This document shows positions 1 through 8,439 of a DNA stretch of 36,778 nucleotides, in pieces. The translations under genes and the position numbers were made by a program. The DNA is from Burkholderia dolosa (GTDB lineage Bacteria > Pseudomonadota > Gammaproteobacteria > Burkholderiales > Burkholderiaceae): assembly GCF_902499135.1 (NCBI RefSeq), contig NZ_CABVPR010000060.1:1-36778 (forward strand), read 5' to 3'. Each line of letters begins with the position of its first letter. The stretch's first letter is position 1. The notes under the pieces were generated by a model. The model was not told the origin of the DNA and made no database searches. It worked only from the letters and a program-made list of their open reading frames with translations.

Positions 1-567
1 GCGGTCGCGTCGGGCTCGAACAGCACGGCGGTGGGCAACAGCTCGCAGGCGTCGGGCAACGGTTCGACGGCGATCGGTGTCGGCTCGACCGCGTCGGGCA
101 ACAACTCGACGGCGATCGGCGCGGGCAGCAACGACGGCGGGCGCTCGAACGTGCTGGCGGTCGGCTCCGCGGATTCGGCGCGGCAGGTGGTCAACGTCGC
201 GGCCGGTACGCAAGGCACCGACGCGGTGAACGTGAATCAGCTGAACGCGGGCCTGAGCAACACGCTGTCGCAGGCGAACAGCTACACCGACGGCCAGATC
301 GCGGGGCTGCGCAACAGCCTCGACTCGTACCGCCGCGACGCGGACGGCGGCACCGCGACCGCGATGGCGGTCGCCGGACTGCCGCAGCCGTCCGGTCCGG
401 GCAAGAGCATGGTCGCGATCGCGGGCAGCGTGTATCGCGGCCAGTCCGGGCAGGCGCTCGGCATTTCGACGATCTCGGAGAACAACCACTGGATCTACAA
501 GGCCGCGGTATCGACGAACACGCGCGGCACGTACGGCGCGGTCGTCGGCGCCGGGTATCAGTGGTGA
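1..567 (+). CDS. Trimeric autotransporter adhesin (YadA/Hia type), C-terminal part
   Basis: This is the 3' end of a surface adhesin gene whose start lies before the window. It is open from base 1 in frame 1, and 188 residues are visible. Residues 3-44 are three YadA-head repeats of the form ASGxxSTAxG. A head-to-stalk segment (GTDAVNVNQLNAG) and a short coiled stalk follow. The last 75 or so residues look like the YadA membrane anchor, with alternating strands ending in an aromatic residue (Trp), as is normal for outer-membrane barrels. In this family three chains form one 12-strand barrel that displays the passenger outside the cell. A lipoprotein gene follows at once. Ligand and full length cannot be judged from this fragment. 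Confidence 0.93.
   Translation, partial: AVASGSNSTAVGNSSQASGNGSTAIGVGSTASGNNSTAIGAGSNDGGRSNVLAVGSADSARQVVNVAAGTQGTDAVNVNQLNAGLSNTLSQANSYTDGQIAGLRNSLDSYRRDADGGTATAMAVAGLPQPSGPGKSMVAIAGSVYRGQSGQALGISTISENNHWIYKAAVSTNTRGTYGAVVGAGYQW
7..132 (+). repeat. 42-bp tandem repeat encoding 14-residue YadA head units
   Basis: Three in-frame 42-bp units (7-48, 49-90, 91-132) each begin gcgtcgggc and encode ASGxxSTAxGxxSx. The array probably continues upstream of the window. Such in-frame repeats are the building blocks of the left-handed parallel beta-roll of YadA heads and can change in copy number. Confidence 0.85.
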
Positions 568-611
568 GTCGCGCGATGCGCCGTTTCCCAATCATTCAAA
601 CGATGCCAATC

Positions 612-1004
612 ATGAACGCACACATTGCAAAGCTCGCGGCCGCGGCGGCGATCGCCGTCGCCGCACTGACCGGATGCGCCACGCAGCAGGGCGATCCGCC
701 GTTTCCGTCGCCGGACACGGCCACCTGGCCGGACGGCACGTATCCGAATCTCGCGAACCTCGCGCAGGTCGAGCCGGGCGTCACGAAGAACCAGTTGTAC
801 GAGCTGCTCGGGCCGCCGCATTTCCACGAGTGGATCTTTCACGTGTCGACGTGGGACTACCTGTTCCACTTCCGCGACGGCGGAAAGGTCGCGACCTGCC
901 AATACCAGGTGCGCTTCGATTCGGACAACCGGATCGTGAAGACGCGCTGGAACAGCGCGGAATGCGAAGCGTTCGGCAAGAAGGGCGCGGCGCGCGAGGG
1001 CTGA
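612..1004 (+). CDS. BamE/SmpA-OmlA-like outer-membrane lipoprotein
   Basis: A 130-residue lipoprotein. From ATG 612 the signal peptide is 21 residues with lipobox LTGC, so Cys22 would be the lipidated residue. The mature part holds the SmpA/OmlA-type pattern 'VEPGVTKNQLYELLGPPHF' followed by a W-D-Y-L-F-H-F strand, which resembles BamE, a lipoprotein of the beta-barrel assembly machine. The reading frame is open from GTG 561, and ATG 576 is also possible (a GGTGAG sequence lies upstream). I chose 612 because it gives a normal-length lipoprotein leader. It sits 44 bp after the trimeric adhesin and is probably co-transcribed. That suggests a role in adhesin assembly rather than being the housekeeping BamE, but this is inference. 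Confidence 0.82.
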   Translation: MNAHIAKLAAAAAIAVAALTGCATQQGDPPFPSPDTATWPDGTYPNLANLAQVEPGVTKNQLYELLGPPHFHEWIFHVSTWDYLFHFRDGGKVATCQYQVRFDSDNRIVKTRWNSAECEAFGKKGAAREG

Positions 1005-1034
1005 TGCGCGTGCGACGCGTCGACGCGCACGCGC

Positions 1035-1071
1035 ACGGGCGCCGATCGAAATACCGGATCGGCGCCCGTTT
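1035..1071. terminator. Perfect hairpin between convergent genes
   Basis: A 13-bp perfect inverted repeat (1035-1047 with 1057-1069, loop 1048-1056) is followed by only three T on the plus strand. It lies between the lipoprotein stop (1004) and the glmS stop (1110), so it could end transcripts from both sides. The short T-run makes it a moderate intrinsic terminator. Confidence 0.6.
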
Positions 1072-1079
1072 GCGTCGGT

Positions 1080-1145
1080 GTTCGTCGTACTTGGATACGG
1101 CGCCGCCCGTCACTCGACCGTCACCGATTTCGCGAGATTCCTCGG
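1080..1145 (-). other. Predicted attTn7 (unoccupied) at the glmS 3' end
   Basis: TnsD of Tn7-type transposons recognises the last codons of glmS, and insertion occurs about 25 bp past the stop codon. Here glmS ends with the conserved NLAKSVTVE and stops at 1110-1112, so the expected insertion point is near 1085. No transposon ends or tns genes are present; the flank runs straight into a hairpin and the neighbouring lipoprotein gene. Confidence 0.5.
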
Positions 1146-2927
1146 CTTGTCGATATCCGCGCCGCGCAGCCGTGCGGCGTGATACGCGAGCAGCTGCAGC
1201 GGCACGACGTGCAGGATCGGCGACAGCAGTCCGTAGTAGTCGGGCATCCGCAGCACCGAAATGCCGTCGCCGTTGTCGATCCGCGTATCGGCGTCCGCGA
1301 ACACATAGAGCTGGCCGCCGCGCGCGCGCACTTCCTGCATGTTCGACTTCAGTTTCTCGAGCAGCGCATCGTTCGGCGCGATCGTCGCGACCGGCATCGA
1401 CTGCGTGACGAGCGCAAGCGGCCCGTGCTTCAGTTCGCCGGCCGGATACGCTTCCGCGTGGATATACGAAATTTCCTTCAGCTTCAGCGCGCCTTCGAGC
1501 GCGATCGGGTAATGCAGCCCGCGCCCGAGAAACAGCGCATTCTCGTGCCGCGAGAACTCGGCCGCCCAGCGCTCGATCTGCGGTTCGAGCGCGAGCACGT
1601 CGTCGAGCGCGCCGGGCAGCCGCCGCAGCTGCATCGTGTAGCGCGCGAGCTGCGCATCGTCGACGCAGCCGCGCAGCCGTCCGAGCGTCACCGCGAGAAT
1701 GAACAGCGCGACGAGCTGCGTCGTGAACGCCTTGGTCGACGCGACGCCGATTTCCGGGCCCGCGCGCGTCAGGAAGCGCAGCGCGGTCTGCCGCATCATC
1801 GCGCTGGTCGGCACGTTGCAGATCGCGAGCGTGTCGGGATGGCCGAGCGACTGCGCGTACTTCAGCGCGGCGAGCGTGTCGGCGGTCTCGCCCGATTGCG
1901 ATACGCACACCACGAGCGTGTTCGGCAGCGCGAGCGCGTCGCTGTAGCGGTACTCGCTCGCGATCTCGACCTGCGCCGGCATGCGCGCGATCGTTTCGAG
2001 CCAGCGGCGCGCGGTCAGCCCCGAGTAGTGGCTCGTGCCGCACGCGAGAATCAGCACGTTGTCGATCTGCTCGAATACGCGCCGCGCATCGGGGCCGAAC
2101 ACGGCCGGATCGAACAGCCCTGCGTCGGGAATCGTCGCGGCGACCGCCTGCGGCTGCTCGAAGATCTCCTTCTGCATGAAATGCCGGTAGGGACCGAGCT
2201 CGACCGTGGCCTGCGCGGACGTCACGGTCTGCACGGGCCGCTCGACGGGCGTTCCGTCGCGATCGAGCACGGTCACGCCGCCGGGCGTCAGCTCGACGAT
2301 GTCGCCTTCCTCGAGAAAGATGAAGCGATCGGTGATGCCAGCGAGCGCGAGCGCGTCGGACGCAAGAAAGCATTCGCCGTCCTTCAGGCCGACGACGAGC
2401 GGCGAGCCGGCCCGCGCGCCGATCAGCCGCTGCGGCTCGCGCTTGCTGAACACCGCGATCGCATAGGCGCCCTGCAGCTGCGCGGTCGCGTCGCGCACGG
2501 CAGCGAGCAGGTCGCCGCGATACTGGCTGTGGATCAGATGCGCGACGACCTCGGTGTCGGTCTGGCCGTCGAACTCGTAATGCGCGTCGACCAGTTGCCT
2601 GCGCAACGTTTCGTGGTTCTCGATGATGCCGTTGTGCACGAGCGCGATCTCGTCGCGCGAGAAGATCGGATGCGCGTTGCAGGTGGCCGGCGCGCCGTGC
2701 GTCGCCCAGCGCGTGTGCGCGATGCCGGTGCTGCCCGCGAGCCCGGCGCTGCGCACGTGCGCGTCGAGGTCGGCGACGCGCGATACGCTGCGCGCGCGGC
2801 GCGCCTGTCCGTCGACGACCGTCGCGACGCCGCACGAGTCGTAGCCGCGATATTCGAGGCGGCGCAAGCCTTCGATCAGGATCGGGATGATGTTCCGTTG
2901 CGCGACCGCGCCGACAATCCCACACAT
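1110..2927 (-). CDS. glmS: Glutamine--fructose-6-phosphate [16 protein letters not shown] (isomerising)
   Basis: A 605-residue enzyme that makes glucosamine-6-phosphate from fructose-6-phosphate and glutamine, the entry to UDP-GlcNAc. It starts MCGIVG, so after Met removal Cys is the N-terminal nucleophile of the glutaminase domain (about residues 1-230, with [11 protein letters not shown]). Two SIS sugar-isomerase domains follow ([25 protein letters not shown]), and the C-terminus is the near-invariant NLAKSVTVE. Length matches the family (about 609). The start is supported by TAGGAG 8 bases upstream. It lies 25 bp after a secreted hydrolase-like gene, at the end of the exopolysaccharide locus. 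It is therefore probably an accessory copy dedicated to polymer precursor supply. I see no glmS ribozyme in the leader. Confidence 0.96.
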   Translation of the reverse strand: MCGIVGAVAQRNIIPILIEGLRRLEYRGYDSCGVATVVDGQARRARSVSRVADLDAHVRSAGLAGSTGIAHTRWATHGAPATCNAHPIFSRDEIALVHNGIIENHETLRRQLVDAHYEFDGQTDTEVVAHLIHSQYRGDLLAAVRDATAQLQGAYAIAVFSKREPQRLIGARAGSPLVVGLKDGECFLASDALALAGITDRFIFLEEGDIVELTPGGVTVLDRDGTPVERPVQTVTSAQATVELGPYRHFMQKEIFEQPQAVAATIPDAGLFDPAVFGPDARRVFEQIDNVLILACGTSHYSGLTARRWLETIARMPAQVEIASEYRYSDALALPNTLVVCVSQSGETADTLAALKYAQSLGHPDTLAICNVPTSAMMRQTALRFLTRAGPEIGVASTKAFTTQLVALFILAVTLGRLRGCVDDAQLARYTMQLRRLPGALDDVLALEPQIERWAAEFSRHENALFLGRGLHYPIALEGALKLKEISYIHAEAYPAGELKHGPLALVTQSMPVATIAPNDALLEKLKSNMQEVRARGGQLYVFADADTRIDNGDGISVLRMPDYYGLLSPILHVVPLQLLAYHAARLRGADIDKPRNLAKSVTVE

Positions 2928-2952
2928 GACACGACTCCTACCGTTTGTCCGT

Positions 2953-4065
2953 TTACGGACCGCGCACGCCGTTGCGTGAGTTCGACGCGGTCACCGTGGC
3001 GTCCGCCGTCGCGAATCCGCATTGCGCGGGCGCGACGGGATCGGCCAGCCGGCTTTCGAATGCCAGGTAAAGCGCCTCCTCCAGTACGTTCCAGTGCGCG
3101 CCGTGGCGGTACGGACCGGAGCGCGCGTGCCAGCATGCGACCGTGTTCGAGTCGTTCATCTTCAACGCGACGAGCGCGATCAGCCCCCACGGATAATCGG
3201 CGCCGGCAAGCTGCAGCCACGCCTTGCCGTATTTGCGCATCCACTGCGCGTAGAGCGTCGCGTTCGACTGGTCGGGCACCTGGATGCCGGACAGGATCGG
3301 GAAGATTTGCGCGACCTTGGCCGGATAGAAGCTCGTATCGCTGATGCGCTGCGTGCTCGGACGAAAGCCCGACTGCGACCCGCGCCAGAACACCGTCAGG
3401 ATCGCCGACGCGAGCCGGTCCGCGCGCTGGCTCCACGGCGCCGCGCGCGCGGAGTCCGCGTGCCGCACGTAATACGCGGCGAGCGCCTGGAACGCGCTGT
3501 GCACTTCGACGTTGTCCATCAGCAGCGCGACGTGTAGCGACGACGAGATCTGGTAGACGCCGGTGCGCTTGTCGAGCAGCGCGTCCAGGTGCGCGGCGGC
3601 GCGGTTCAGGCTGCGCTCCCATGCGGCCGGCATCCCGTCGGGCGGCGCGAAGCGCGCGAGCAGTTCGATCCAGGTCGCCATCATCGCGTCGTCGGCGTCG
3701 GCTTGCGCGCACGCGTCGTACTGGCCGTTGTTCAGACAGTAGCGATCGAAGCCGCCGTCCGGCCGCTGGCGCGGCAGCAGCCATGCGATCCACGCGCGCG
3801 CGGCGCGGTGCGCGTCGAGCTGCGCGTCGGACGCGCCGAGCAGCGCCTTCGCGGCGAAATAAGGATCGATGCCCGCGCCGTTCAGGCGCACGGTGATCGC
3901 GCCGTCGGGGCGTTGATACAGCCCGTCGAGCTGGAGTTCGGCCGCGCCCGCGTGCAGCGCGAAGCCGCACGCGGCGATGCAGCACGCGACGCGCGAACGG
4001 CGGCACAGCCGGACGGCGGCCGCCGCGCACGTGCGCGCGGCCTTCAAAAGCGCGGGCCGGTTCAT
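2953..4065 (-). CDS. Secreted helical-barrel hydrolase-like protein of the EPS locus
   Basis: A 370-residue protein with a long basic N-region and an Ala-rich hydrophobic stretch ending near HAGAAE, consistent with export (signal cleavage around residue 42). The mature part is helical, with repeated R-Y/W-rich segments such as [20 protein letters not shown] and [16 protein letters not shown]. This resembles (alpha/alpha)-barrel glycosidase or lyase folds, but I cannot name a family or catalytic residues. The start is supported by AGGAG 8 bases upstream. It sits between the deacetylase (88-bp gap holding a strong hairpin) and glmS (25-bp gap). A role in trimming or cleaving the polymer in the periplasm would fit the neighbourhood; this is inferred from context only. 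Confidence 0.72.
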   Translation of the reverse strand: MNRPALLKAARTCAAAAVRLCRRSRVACCIAACGFALHAGAAELQLDGLYQRPDGAITVRLNGAGIDPYFAAKALLGASDAQLDAHRAARAWIAWLLPRQRPDGGFDRYCLNNGQYDACAQADADDAMMATWIELLARFAPPDGMPAAWERSLNRAAAHLDALLDKRTGVYQISSSLHVALLMDNVEVHSAFQALAAYYVRHADSARAAPWSQRADRLASAILTVFWRGSQSGFRPSTQRISDTSFYPAKVAQIFPILSGIQVPDQSNATLYAQWMRKYGKAWLQLAGADYPWGLIALVALKMNDSNTVACWHARSGPYRHGAHWNVLEEALYLAFESRLADPVAPAQCGFATADATVTASNSRNGVRGP

Positions 4066-4097
4066 GATGGGGCTCCTGCGCGGTGATCCTGCGCAAT

Positions 4098-4137
4098 CGT
4101 CGCCGGACGCGGCGTGGGCCGCGCCGCGCCGGCGACG
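4098..4137 (-). other. Strong intercistronic hairpin without a U-tract
   Basis: Bases 4098-4114 pair with 4122-4137 to form 16 base pairs with one bulged base (4107) and a 7-base loop. It begins 17 bases after the deacetylase stop codon on the transcript. No T-run follows, so it is more likely an mRNA 3'-end stabiliser or processing element that tunes expression between two operon genes than a full terminator. Confidence 0.55.
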
Positions 4138-4153
4138 GGTTCGATGTGGCGGC

Positions 4154-6319
4154 TCAGTGCACCTTCGCGCTGGAGAACTTGAGCGTCGTGCCGCTGTTCG
4201 CGATCACGAGCCAGTTCGTCGAGTCGGTGGTCACGACGGTCGCGCTGCCTTGCGTGATCGCCGGCTGCGCGTACGCGGCCTTCGGCAGCAGCCACGTCAT
4301 GTTCGCGAGGCTGCTCGGATGGCTCGCGGAGAACGACCAGCCGGTGCCCGTATCGGTCGCCGACCACGTGACGTTCAGGCGCGCCTTGTCGAACGTCGTG
4401 ATGTCGCTCATCGTGTACCACCTGAACTGCCCCGACGCCTTCAGCATGTTCGCCTGCGTGAAGATCGCGTTCAGCGTCGACGTATAGGACGACGCGCCGA
4501 GCGGGTGCGCGTAGATCAGCCGGCTCGTGCGGTTCGCGACGACGAAGTTCATCAGGCTCGCGTACCAGTTGTTCACGTCGCTCGTCGGTACCGCATATTG
4601 CTGGAACTCCTCGAACGTCGCGTACTTGCCGAACGGCATCACCGGATAAGCCCACAGGCCGGGGTTCAGCAGCGCGCCGTTGCGGTATGCGCGGGTCGGC
4701 GCCGAGCCGGTATGGCCGGTGAAGTAGTAGCCGTTGAAGCCGTTGCTCTCCAGCCAGTTCACCGACCAGGTCGGCGTGTTGCCTTCCGGCGCCGCGTATT
4801 CGACGTCCGGCTGGCCGGTCGCGGCCATCACCGCCTGGTGGTTCATCACCAGATACTGCTGGAACGTGCTCTGATTCGTTTCGCTCGCGTTGGCACCCCA
4901 GTAGTCGTGGATCCACCCGCCGTGGCTGCCGACGCGATGCCCCTTGGTCACGAAGTACTTCAGCAGGTTCTGCGCGGTCGGGTTGTTCGCGAGGTTGATC
5001 CCGTCGCCGTCGCCGAACGTCGCTTCATCGGGGCCCGCGGTGACGACGATCGAGAACGGGCCGTTGTTCCACATGCCGAGGCTCTTCAGGTAGAGCGCCG
5101 GCTGGATCTGGTCGCCCGCGCAGAAGTGCCAGTTGAACACGAGCCCGGCCATCGCCTTCGGCAGCGGCGACAGCGACGGCAGCTTCAGCAGCTGCGTGCC
5201 GAAATAATGCAGATAGCCGTGGAGCAGCATCCCGTCGGTCTGGCCGTCGAGATACGCGAGCGGCAGGTTGACGAACAGCACGCCGCCGTTGCCGTACGGG
5301 TTGTAGCCGGACACCAGCCCGAAGTTCGGCGACGTCAGGATCGTCGTGCCCGAATACGTGCCCTGCGTGACGAAGCTCGGATACGTGAGAAAACCGTACA
5401 CGTAGCCCGAAATGCCTTCGAGCGTGTCGGTGGTGGCGGTCGACGTGCCGGTGATCGCCGCGAGCGTGTTGGCCAGCGTGCCGGTCGCGGTGCTCAGCAG
5501 CGAGCTGGCGCTGTACGTGGCGGTCTTCTTCAGCTTGCCGGTCACGACGCCGGTCAGCTTCGGCAGCGTCTGGCTGATCGTGCCGGTGCCGGCGGTCGGC
5601 GTCGTGTACTGGAACCACGCGTTGTGGTTGTAGTTCGCGAGACCGCCCGGGTTCGACGGGCTCGCCGCGAGGAAGAGCGCGGTGCTCGAGCCCGGCTGGC
5701 CGGTCGATGCCGAACTCGTCGTCGTGCCGCTGCTGCTCGTCGCGGCCAGCGTGCTCGCGGTGGTCGTCGATGCGGTCGTCGTCGTCCACGCCATCGACTT
5801 GCCGGGCGGCACCTGCAGCGTGCGCAGCCAGCTGCTCATGCCGGTCACGTTGCCGAGGCCGATCATGTTGCCGCCGTATTGGTCGTACAGCACGTAATCG
5901 ACGCCCGCCATGCTGCTGAAGCGCGACTTCGGGCTCACGTAGAAGCCGGCCGAGTTCAGTACGCCGAAGTCGTAGACGAGCATCACCTTGCCGCCGTTGA
6001 GCGCGTAGTTCTGGATCGCGGTGACGAGCGTGTCGTCGGCGGTCGTGTGCACCTGGTCCGGCAGGATCAGGCCGGGATACTGCGACAGCGACGCGCCGGC
6101 CGACATGAACTGGCTGTCGGTCATCACCGTGAGCTGCAGCCCTTCTTCCTGCGCACTGTCGAGCCATGCGGACACGCGCGGATCGGGCAGCGTCAGGTTG
6201 TTCGGTATCAGCAGGATGATCTGGTTGGTGGCTGCCTGGACGGCGCCCGCGGCGAACGCGAAAGCGAGCGCGAACGACGCGAACAGGATCCGCAGCAACT
6301 TGCCTGACTTTGCCAACAT
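4154..6319 (-). CDS. Secreted divergent polysaccharide deacetylase-like protein
   Basis: A 721-residue exported protein. The signal peptide is MLAKSGKLLRILFASFALAF ending near AVQA. Residues up to about 160 look like a Rossmann or GATase-like domain (LILPDQVHTTADD, GGKVMLVYDFG). A Ser/Thr-rich low-complexity stretch follows. The C-terminal half resembles a NodB/CE4-type deacetylase: a possible aspartate motif (FNWHFCAGD, about residue 395), a metal-type motif GSHGGWIHD (about 463), an AAPEG segment, and a late histidine in LIYAHPLGA. The canonical TFDDG and HSxxHP motifs are absent, so the fit is loose. PelA- or Agd3-like two-domain deacetylases are a possible comparison. ATG 6319 was chosen because GAGGAG lies 6 bases upstream; ATG 6337 would contain that ribosome site. 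It probably deacetylates the exopolysaccharide in the periplasm. Confidence 0.75.
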   Translation of the reverse strand: MLAKSGKLLRILFASFALAFAFAAGAVQAATNQIILLIPNNLTLPDPRVSAWLDSAQEEGLQLTVMTDSQFMSAGASLSQYPGLILPDQVHTTADDTLVTAIQNYALNGGKVMLVYDFGVLNSAGFYVSPKSRFSSMAGVDYVLYDQYGGNMIGLGNVTGMSSWLRTLQVPPGKSMAWTTTTASTTTASTLAATSSSGTTTSSASTGQPGSSTALFLAASPSNPGGLANYNHNAWFQYTTPTAGTGTISQTLPKLTGVVTGKLKKTATYSASSLLSTATGTLANTLAAITGTSTATTDTLEGISGYVYGFLTYPSFVTQGTYSGTTILTSPNFGLVSGYNPYGNGGVLFVNLPLAYLDGQTDGMLLHGYLHYFGTQLLKLPSLSPLPKAMAGLVFNWHFCAGDQIQPALYLKSLGMWNNGPFSIVVTAGPDEATFGDGDGINLANNPTAQNLLKYFVTKGHRVGSHGGWIHDYWGANASETNQSTFQQYLVMNHQAVMAATGQPDVEYAAPEGNTPTWSVNWLESNGFNGYYFTGHTGSAPTRAYRNGALLNPGLWAYPVMPFGKYATFEEFQQYAVPTSDVNNWYASLMNFVVANRTSRLIYAHPLGASSYTSTLNAIFTQANMLKASGQFRWYTMSDITTFDKARLNVTWSATDTGTGWSFSASHPSSLANMTWLLPKAAYAQPAITQGSATVVTTDSTNWLVIANSGTTLKFSSAKVH

Positions 6320-6623
6320 GGTGTGCTCCTCGCTCAACGAATGGGGTGGCGCGCGTCAGCAGCGGTGCGTGCCGCCAGGTCGACCAATCTTGCCCCGTAG
6401 ATGCGCACGGCGATCCGGTCCGACGGGCATCGGACGGCGCCGGTCGACGGCCGGCGAACCGGCGCGAACGCGTCGGCGCGCCGCACCGTCGTCGCCGGTG
6501 AAGCGGAATCGATACTACGCAGCGAAAGAAGCGAACAACGTGCCATTGGCCGCGAAGGCGCGGCGCTGCTGGCTCGGTGCGAGCGCCGCCGCGCGCGGCG
6601 GCGGCAAACGCGCCGGAATCGTT
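6320..6623. other. 304-bp gap inside the EPS locus, possible internal promoter
   Basis: No credible gene was seen. On the minus strand TAGTAT (plus-strand 6512-6517) could be a -10 element with TTGTTC (6533-6538) upstream, but the 15-bp spacer is short. An internal promoter for the deacetylase, hydrolase and glmS genes is plausible but weakly supported. Confidence 0.3.
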
Positions 6624-7415
6624 TCATCGCTGATACGGCGGGTTTTTGTGCGGAGGATCGGCCGCGTCCGTCAGCGCGCCCGGCCAGCTCGCGCAGTACG
6701 TGTACAGCGTGACGAGCAGGCCGATCAGCAGCGGCCCGCCGAGCAGGAAGTAGCAGAACGGCAGGAACAGCAGCGTGCCGTGATGGACGATCGCCGCGTG
6801 CAGCAGCATCACGAACGGCAGCGCGAACACGAAATAGCCGAGCACGAGCGCCGATGCGGCCGCCTTCTGCAGCAGCGAGAAATCGAGCGGGTAGTAGAGC
6901 GCGGCCATCAGCAGCGGAATCAGCGCGATCGCCGCGCCGTGCAGCACGAACATGTCGCGCAGGTGCAGCAGCGGCACGTATGGAAACGCGCCGGGCATCA
7001 GCCAGAAATACGCGCAGATCAGCAACTGCGTGAAGCTCGCGATCCGTAACAGATATGCAACGGGTAGCCAGCTCGCGCGCCGCACGAACGACGCGCCGAA
7101 GCCGATCGTGCACAGCGCGGCGGTCGCGGCGAGCAGCGTGTCGTCCGGCATTCGGGCCGCGACGTCGATCGACAGCAGCGACACGCGCGGCGCGCCGGCC
7201 GGATAGCCGATCACGCGCACGCGCAGCGCCGGATCGATCTGCTGCGCGCCCCAGGCCATCACCGCGCGCCAGTAGCGCCACGCGAACGGCAGCCCGAACC
7301 ACAGCGACGCGTACAGCGCGGGCGTCAGCAGCGCGATCGACGCGAGCCAGCGCTGCGGATGCGGATGGGTCCGCAGCGAGCGGTCGGCGGCAGGCGGGGC
7401 GGAACGCGTCTGCAT
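6624..7415 (-). CDS. Multi-pass inner-membrane protein of the EPS locus
   Basis: A 263-residue protein that I do not recognise. It has about six hydrophobic segments: one near residue 30 (IALLTPALYASLWFGL), then, after a periplasmic-type loop (RVRVIGYPAGAPRVSLLSID), segments near 95, 120, 155, 185 and 220. The C-terminus is short and polar. There is no enzymatic motif. It starts 11 bp after the YaiO-type gene stop, so it is co-transcribed with the polymerase and the outer-membrane protein. A partner of the GT2 polymerase in the inner membrane, similar in role to PgaD, would fit, but there is no visible sequence likeness to support that. Confidence 0.72.
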   Translation of the reverse strand: MQTRSAPPAADRSLRTHPHPQRWLASIALLTPALYASLWFGLPFAWRYWRAVMAWGAQQIDPALRVRVIGYPAGAPRVSLLSIDVAARMPDDTLLAATAALCTIGFGASFVRRASWLPVAYLLRIASFTQLLICAYFWLMPGAFPYVPLLHLRDMFVLHGAAIALIPLLMAALYYPLDFSLLQKAAASALVLGYFVFALPFVMLLHAAIVHHGTLLFLPFCYFLLGGPLLIGLLVTLYTYCASWPGALTDAADPPHKNPPYQR

Positions 7416-7426
7416 GGCGCGCCCGG

Positions 7427-8428
7427 CTACCAGCGATAGAACACGCTCAGCTCGCCGCCGAACCGTGAATAGTACGGGTTGTGGTAGTAGTCGAATTCGA
7501 CCTGGGTTCCCCACTTGCGCGTGAACCAGTAGCGCCATTTCGCAGACAGTTCGTGGCTGCGGAAATCCGCGATCTGCGAGCCGGAGCCGGTGACCTGATA
7601 CGCTTCGCGGCCGAACCCGCCGCGCAGCACGACCACGCTCTTGCCGACTTCGCCGTAGGTCACCGCGCCGTAGTACGCGGGTGCCTTCACCGAGCCCGGC
7701 GAATCGACCGTGTAGTTCGCGCCGGCTTCGAAGATCCACTTCGGCAGCGCGTACCAGATCACGCCCGCGTGATACAGCTGGTCGCGGTGACCGCTGCGGT
7801 TCCATGCGTAGCCGGCGCCGAGCGACACGATCAGCGAGCGGTCGGACAGCAGCTTGCGGTTGATCGACAGGTCGACGCGCGCGCTCGGCAGGATCGTGCC
7901 GGACGTCGTGCCCGCGAAGCCGGCGCTGCCGAACCAGTCGGGGCCCAGATCCTGCACGTAGGTCAGCGCGCCGAGTTGCGTGTTCTCGCCGAAGCGGTGC
8001 AGCTGCGCGAGTTCGCCGAGCACGGTACGGCCGTCGCCTTGATAGGTGCCGCGCAGATGCACGCCGTACCAGTCGCCGTAGCCGTGCGTCAGATGCGCGC
8101 TCGAATAGCCGAGCGACAGCTCGACGTGCCGTTCCTGCGGCGCGCGCGCGTGCGTCGCGATCGCGTCGGGCAGCGGCGGCCGGTTCGGTTCGTCGGGCGA
8201 GAATTCGGCGAGCGACATGCCGTCCGGCAGGCCGTCGGCGCTCACGCGCACGAAGCGGGTCTCGTCGACGTGCCGCGGCGTGATCACGGTAACGGCGCCG
8301 GCCGGCGGCTCGGGCGCCGCCGTCTCCGCGTCGGCCAGCGCGGCGGGCGAGCCGAAGGCCGCGCCGCACAGCATCGCGAGCGATGCAACCGGTACGCGCG
8401 GGCCGCGGGGGTAGCGACGATCCGACAT
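7427..8428 (-). CDS. YaiO-family outer-membrane beta-barrel protein
   Basis: A 333-residue exported protein with a signal peptide ending near AALADA. A 90-residue linker rich in Pro, Asp and Glu follows, then alternating amphipathic strands typical of an outer-membrane barrel: VELSLGYSSAHLTHGYGDW, LSINRKLLSDRSLIVSLGAG, a YGEVGKS turn, KWRYWFTRKWGTQVEFDYY. It ends FYRW with a terminal aromatic. The strand pattern matches the YaiO-type outer-membrane domain. In E. coli yaiO is clustered with a GT2 gene (yaiP) and a deacetylase gene (yaiS). Here the neighbours are also a GT2 polymerase and a deacetylase. The start is supported by AAGGAG 8 bases upstream. It could serve as the export pore or an outer-membrane anchor of the polymer; function is inferred. 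Confidence 0.82.
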   Translation of the reverse strand: MSDRRYPRGPRVPVASLAMLCGAAFGSPAALADAETAAPEPPAGAVTVITPRHVDETRFVRVSADGLPDGMSLAEFSPDEPNRPPLPDAIATHARAPQERHVELSLGYSSAHLTHGYGDWYGVHLRGTYQGDGRTVLGELAQLHRFGENTQLGALTYVQDLGPDWFGSAGFAGTTSGTILPSARVDLSINRKLLSDRSLIVSLGAGYAWNRSGHRDQLYHAGVIWYALPKWIFEAGANYTVDSPGSVKAPAYYGAVTYGEVGKSVVVLRGGFGREAYQVTGSGSQIADFRSHELSAKWRYWFTRKWGTQVEFDYYHNPYYSRFGGELSVFYRW

Positions 8429-8439
8429 GACGACACTCC

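Noticed and set aside
781-2925. A 714-codon frame overlapping glmS on the same strand in another frame
   Set aside because: Arg-rich shadow; glmS in the correct frame has every expected motif and a good ribosome site.
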